Shown: piece after piece, positions 60,518 through 64,000 of the stretch | Position numbering within the stretch: the stretch's first letter is position 1 | How the letters are laid out: each line of letters starts with the position of its first letter | Assembly: GCA_016710165.1 (NCBI GenBank) | Contig: JADJLJ010000002.1 | Span: 62,001-126,000 of the forward strand | Length of the DNA stretch: 64,000 bases | Origin: Chitinophagaceae bacterium | Lineage (GTDB): Bacteria; Bacteroidota; Bacteroidia; Chitinophagales; Chitinophagaceae | Direction: 5' to 3' | Position numbers and translations under genes: made by a program | The notes under the pieces: model-generated | Database searches by the model: none | The model's input: the letters and a program-made list of their open reading frames with translations, nothing else | What the model was told of the DNA's origin: nothing

Positions 60518-61438
60518 ATGAAAAAAATAGCAAATGTAATGCTGGTATGCTTTCTCGGTTTAGCATCATCATCTTCATTTTCCCAAAAAATAACAGTTTC
60601 TGGAAAAGTTACCGGGGATATTGCGAAAAGGGTGAGGCAGGTTCAATTTATACATGATGGCAAACTTGACAGTTTTAATCTGAAGAAAGATGATCATACA
60701 TTTTCAGGCGATATTAAACTCCTGGAACCTCAATTTGTAGAAATAAGATCAGGCAACCCCAAGCCGCAATATTTTTACTTAGTACCCAATGAAAAACTTG
60801 TACTTACTATTAATAAGCCCTCATTGCAGGAAAGTAATGTAACAATCAGCAATAATAAGGTTAATAAACTACAGGATATTTTCAATGCATATTATAGTGC
60901 CCTTCAGGAAAAAGGTATAGATACTAAAAGCAGGGATTGGCACCAGCTGCTGTTCAACAAGAATGAACCGCTGTTTTTTGCAGAAACTAAACTAAATGAG
61001 CAACTAACAAAAAATGCTGCATTCATTTCCTCCATTCCGAATTTTAAATCTGATGTTTTGCTTTTCATGAAATCATTTCGAAATTATACAATGATTGATA
61101 AGATGTCTTTAAACGAAATTGAAAAAGCATTACAGGAAATAAAAGCAACAAAACTTAAAAAAACTGCATTAAACATTCCCTTTCTCAAAGAATACTTAAC
61201 AGACCTGACCAATGCCTATGCCGCCAGAACACTGGAGAAATATGGAATAAGTATTGATAATATAAAACAAAAAATGTACCCCAGTTTATTGCTGCGGAAG
61301 CTATCAGCAAATACGTTTCCGATACAATTATTAAAAGCTCTCTTTTTTCAGAGAAATTGCGAATTGAATTACCAACAAATGGGCTTAAAAATGAAGAGTA
61401 TGTTTCGTATTTGTATGAAAACTCCTCGCAAACCGTAA
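60518..61438 (+). CDS. TlpA-type redox protein, N-terminal piece
   Basis: The preferred start MKKIANVMLVCFLGLASSSSFSQ (60518) gives a signal peptide. An N-terminal DUF4369-like beta domain (VSGKVTGDIAKRVRQVQFIHDGKLDSFNLKK, residues about 25-120) and a helical middle domain follow. The A6 run at 61269-61274 lacks one base; adding one A (IKQKNVPQFIAAEAISKY) restores the frame into the next piece. Beyond 61270 the printed frame is out of register, so its last 55 residues are not real. Confidence 0.8.
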   Translation: MKKIANVMLVCFLGLASSSSFSQKITVSGKVTGDIAKRVRQVQFIHDGKLDSFNLKKDDHTFSGDIKLLEPQFVEIRSGNPKPQYFYLVPNEKLVLTINKPSLQESNVTISNNKVNKLQDIFNAYYSALQEKGIDTKSRDWHQLLFNKNEPLFFAETKLNEQLTKNAAFISSIPNFKSDVLLFMKSFRNYTMIDKMSLNEIEKALQEIKATKLKKTALNIPFLKEYLTDLTNAYAARTLEKYGISIDNIKQKMYPSLLLRKLSANTFPIQLLKALFFQRNCELNYQQMGLKMKSMFRICMKTPRKP

Positions 61439-62580
61439 AAGACAGCTATACAGAAAAAATAGCACTGCTAAAAGCGAATAAAATACCTGATTTAAATGCA
61501 GCCCGAAAAAAAGCATTTAATTTTTTATTACATGATTCTACAGGTAAAGAATACAAGCTGGATGATTTTAAAGGCAAAATGTTGTTTATAGATTTCTGGG
61601 CTTCCTGGTGTGCCCCCTGTAAAGCACAGATTCCACATCAAAAAGAACTGGAAAAAGCCTATGCAGGTAAGAACATTGTGTTTGCCAGTGTTTCCCTTGA
61701 TAAATCAAAGCCGGCCTGGCTAAAAGCAGTAAAAGAAGAAGACCTGCATGGTGTTATTTTGCATGCCAAAGGAGATTTTAAGAATGAATTCCCCAAAGCT
61801 TATGGCATTGAGTCAATACCCCGCTATATGCTGATTGATGCTAATGGCCATATCATTTCTGACAATATGATAAGACCAGAAAATAAGAAAGAGATAAGGG
61901 GTATTTTTGATGAAGAACTATTTGGCAAAAACACAGAGGAAATTCTGGAAAAACATTTCAAAGCCCTTGGAGCAGAAGTCCTCAAAACCAACGGCCTTTT
62001 AATGAATTACCGCCAGTCTGTAATTTCTTTTAATATAAATGGTAAAACTTACTATAGCTATCCCGATAAATTTAAAAATACAAACCAGTTTGAAGAAACT
62101 GAACAAATGTTAATGATTTTAGGAAAGGAATATTTTACGGAGAAATATGCAATTATGAACGGCGAAAAGGTATCAACAAATAATCCATCTTTTTCGAACT
62201 TAAAAGACACATGGGTAAACAAGCTTTTTGGACTGGAACTATTTCTACGTAAAACGGTTAATAACTCGATCGTAAAGTTTGCAGAAGAAAATGAGACAAA
62301 CACAGATAGCTGTTATGTATTGAAGCTAAAATATAATAATACAGAAGAACGATATTATATAAACAAGAAGACCTATTTAATTGATAAATTAAAAATATTT
62401 ACAATTAATCTTGAACCACGTAAAGGAGGAGGCTATTTTGAAACTTTTGTGAACTATGAAGACTACCGGAATATAAATGGGTTAATGATTCCATATAAAA
62501 TTAACCAGGCAAACTTAATTACCATCAAAGTTCAAAATGCTGAAGTGAAACCACTTGATGAAAAGCTTTTCAATAATTGA
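61357..62580 (+). CDS. TlpA-type redox protein, C-terminal piece (thioredoxin domain and extra C-terminal domain)
   Basis: Contains the thioredoxin-like TlpA domain: KYLLDDFKGK-type entry, then FIDFWASWCAPCKAQIPH with redox cysteines C365 and C368 (numbering of the joined 687-residue protein), and the cis-Pro region GIESIPRYMLID. About 200 further residues follow the fold, from EELFGKNTEEILEKHFKALGAE to PLDEKLFNN. Patterns such as KTYYSYPDKFKNTNQFE and YFETFVNYEDYRNINGLMIPYKI recall LolA-like or outer-membrane lipoprotein-sorting folds. A TlpA protein with such an extra domain is uncommon. Confidence 0.85.
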   Translation: MRIELPTNGLKNEEYVSYLYENSSQTVKDSYTEKIALLKANKIPDLNAARKKAFNFLLHDSTGKEYKLDDFKGKMLFIDFWASWCAPCKAQIPHQKELEKAYAGKNIVFASVSLDKSKPAWLKAVKEEDLHGVILHAKGDFKNEFPKAYGIESIPRYMLIDANGHIISDNMIRPENKKEIRGIFDEELFGKNTEEILEKHFKALGAEVLKTNGLLMNYRQSVISFNINGKTYYSYPDKFKNTNQFEETEQMLMILGKEYFTEKYAIMNGEKVSTNNPSFSNLKDTWVNKLFGLELFLRKTVNNSIVKFAEENETNTDSCYVLKLKYNNTEERYYINKKTYLIDKLKIFTINLEPRKGGGYFETFVNYEDYRNINGLMIPYKINQANLITIKVQNAEVKPLDEKLFNN

Positions 62581-62672
62581 CCAGTATACCGACCTCTATT
62601 TTCAGGTCATTAATAAATAATGTGGAGAGTTTTAAAAAATATATTCAAGAGGACTCATAAAGGGAAAACAAA

Positions 62673-63125
62673 ATGAAAAGGAGTACATTTATTTTGATTT
62701 GCACACTATGCACTGCTATTACAAATGCTCAACTGAACAATCCGGTAAACTGGACCTTCACAGCGAAAAAAACAAGTGATAAAACATTTGAAGTGCACCT
62801 AAGTGCTACTCTTCAAAAAGGATGGCATATTTATTCACAAACAACAGCTGATGGCGGCCCGGTTCCTACAACATTTACTTTTACCAGTAATCCATTATTG
62901 ATTATTACTGGCATACCAAAGGAGATCGGAAAGCTGGAACAGAAACATGAACCGCTTTTTGGTGTGGATGTTAAGCAATACTCCCAAAAAGTGGAATTTG
63001 TAATTATTGCGAAACTGAAAACTGCTGTTAAAACAAATCTTAGCGGTTCTGTAGAATACATGGTATGTAATGATAAAGAATGTTTGCCCCCTAAGATTGT
63101 AACCTTTTCCATTCCTTTAAAGTAA
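62673..63125 (+). CDS. DsbD-alpha-like periplasmic protein
   Basis: 150 residues, signal peptide MKRSTFILICTLCTAITNAQ. The Ig-like fold matches the N-terminal domain of DsbD (DsbD-alpha), which passes electrons to periplasmic partners: W51-H-I-Y-S in the GWHIYSQ motif, and the cysteine pair C132 and C137 in YMVCNDKECLPP, the counterparts of the DsbD-alpha pair. In many Bacteroidota this domain is a separate protein or part of a larger fusion; here it is free-standing, followed by the DsbD membrane protein after 13 bp. Confidence 0.85.
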   Translation: MKRSTFILICTLCTAITNAQLNNPVNWTFTAKKTSDKTFEVHLSATLQKGWHIYSQTTADGGPVPTTFTFTSNPLLIITGIPKEIGKLEQKHEPLFGVDVKQYSQKVEFVIIAKLKTAVKTNLSGSVEYMVCNDKECLPPKIVTFSIPLK

Positions 63126-63138
63126 ATCAGTGAAGAAA

Positions 63139-64000
63139 ATGAAAAAATTCTTACAGGCATCAGCCTGTATGGCATTTATTGTACTTAGCTCACATCTACA
63201 TGCTCAGGATACTTTGCCTGTATCATTCAGCTTTAGCAAAGTAAACCTTAATGACACAGTTGTGCAATTAAACATCAAAGGAAAAATAAAAGCCGGAATC
63301 AGGCTATATGCCTTGCAAAACAAACCAGATGATGCGGTTTATTCAGTTATCAGATTTGATTCATCTGTACAAAAACACCTCCTTGGCAGCTTGATTGAAA
63401 TCGGGAAAACATACAGCGGAAATGACAAAGAACTTGGTGCCAAAACAACTTATTATACCGATTCCATTTTATGGCAACAGACCATATCTGCGACAGATAG
63501 TACTGTTGTCCGTGGGCATATTTCTTATATCTACAAAAAAGGGGAAGAATTTATTCCCGGAGAAGTACCATTTAAGTTTTTTGTTCAAAATAAAAATGCG
63601 CTTATAGGTGCACAAACAAAAGAAACCGGCATGACCAATCATTCCTTATGGTGGATATTTCTGGCTGCATTTGGGGGCGGGCTTCTTGCATTATTGACAC
63701 CCTGTGTATATTCGATGATACCGGTTACTGTCTCATTCTTTACAAAACGTAGCAAAACAAAAAAAGAGGGCATCTGGAATGCTTTATATTATTCATCATC
63801 TATAGTAGTTATTTTTACCGGACTTGGCTTTTTAGTAACTCTGCTGTTTGGGCCTGCGGCGTTAAACAACCTTGCAACCAACTGGATTGCCAACCTGGTG
63901 TTCTTTGCACTCTTTTTAATTTTTGGCTTTTCTTTCCTCGGCGCATTTGAAATTTCATTACCATCATCATGGACCAATAAATCAGATAAAAAGGCAGGTA
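63139..64000 (+). CDS. DsbD-type thiol:disulfide interchange protein (partial, runs off window)
   Basis: Starts MKKFLQASACMAFIVLSS and has an N-terminal Ig-like periplasmic domain to about residue 165, lacking an evident Cys pair, then the DsbD-beta membrane domain. The first membrane segment carries the conserved Cys in ALLTPCVYSMIPVTVSFFTKRSK (C189), the electron acceptor from cytoplasmic thioredoxin. Three further segments are visible before the window ends. A C-terminal thioredoxin domain (DsbD-gamma) should follow outside. It transports reducing power across the inner membrane, to the DsbD-alpha-like protein and the TlpA protein encoded just upstream. Confidence 0.93.
   Translation, partial: MKKFLQASACMAFIVLSSHLHAQDTLPVSFSFSKVNLNDTVVQLNIKGKIKAGIRLYALQNKPDDAVYSVIRFDSSVQKHLLGSLIEIGKTYSGNDKELGAKTTYYTDSILWQQTISATDSTVVRGHISYIYKKGEEFIPGEVPFKFFVQNKNALIGAQTKETGMTNHSLWWIFLAAFGGGLLALLTPCVYSMIPVTVSFFTKRSKTKKEGIWNALYYSSSIVVIFTGLGFLVTLLFGPAALNNLATNWIANLVFFALFLIFGFSFLGAFEISLPSSWTNKSDKKAG

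Noticed and set aside
63395..63607. Plus-strand 70-codon frame inside the DsbD gene
   Set aside because: Different frame from the DsbD protein, no domain.
1..64000. Search for tRNA, rRNA, riboswitch, CRISPR or prophage genes
   Set aside because: No cloverleaf, rRNA-like block, repeat-spacer array, integrase or phage structural gene could be seen.

Overview
This window is a piece of a Bacteroidota chromosome, most probably from the Chitinophagaceae or a close relative. The grounds are six proteins with type IX secretion (T9SS) sorting tails of type A or type B, the gliding ABC ATPase GldA, SusC/SusD and TonB receptors with carboxypeptidase-regulatory domains, a paired DUF1800/DUF1501 locus, a FecR-type anti-sigma factor with an ECF sigma factor, and an upstream site matching the Bacteroidota promoter pattern (TTTG, about 20 bases, TAnnTTTG). 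No rRNA, tRNA, CRISPR array, phage or transposase gene is visible.

Layout. 1-11.3 kb: GH3 glycosidase (cut by the window edge), mutL, a possible M14-type metallopeptidase, a PKD-repeat T9SS protein, dacB, an arginase-fold protein with altered metal ligands, and a fused gamma-alpha 2-oxoacid:ferredoxin oxidoreductase subunit without its beta partner. 11.3-18 kb: a lipoprotein, DUF1800, DUF1501, a CHU_C (type B) T9SS protein and a DUF6089 barrel. 18-29.6 kb, all minus strand: housekeeping genes nth, divIC-like, eno, gldA, ricT, holB, two tandem glutathione peroxidases, comF and radA, with many small palindromic or tandem repeats at their borders and even inside them. 30-38 kb, plus strand: a TonB receptor with two small partners, then a chain of small membrane proteins, a winged-helix regulator, an ABC-2 transporter and a LolA-like protein. 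38-49 kb: pdxA, a 145-bp MITE-like element, three large T9SS cargo proteins (one an M1 aminopeptidase, one with thrombospondin-3-like calcium repeats) and a 3'-truncated MDR oxidoreductase. 49-53.6 kb: a methyltransferase, a membrane protein, a frameshifted unknown gene and long gene-poor spacers with attC-like or otherwise unexplained DNA.

53.6-64 kb is the most interesting part and looks more AT-rich by eye: ECF sigma, FecR, STN-domain SusC, SusD, a thioredoxin (TlpA) protein with an extra C-terminal domain, a DsbD-alpha-like periplasmic protein and a DsbD membrane protein that runs off the window. Read together, this is an envelope signalling and uptake locus coupled to an electron relay from DsbD through the DsbD-alpha-like domain to TlpA. 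It could import, or respond to, a substrate that needs thiol reduction. The coupling is an inference.

Four single-base homopolymer frameshifts lie between 51.7 and 61.3 kb (one in the unknown gene, two in susC, one in the TlpA gene), and I see none elsewhere. They may be sequence errors, which would make these genes intact, or real decay.
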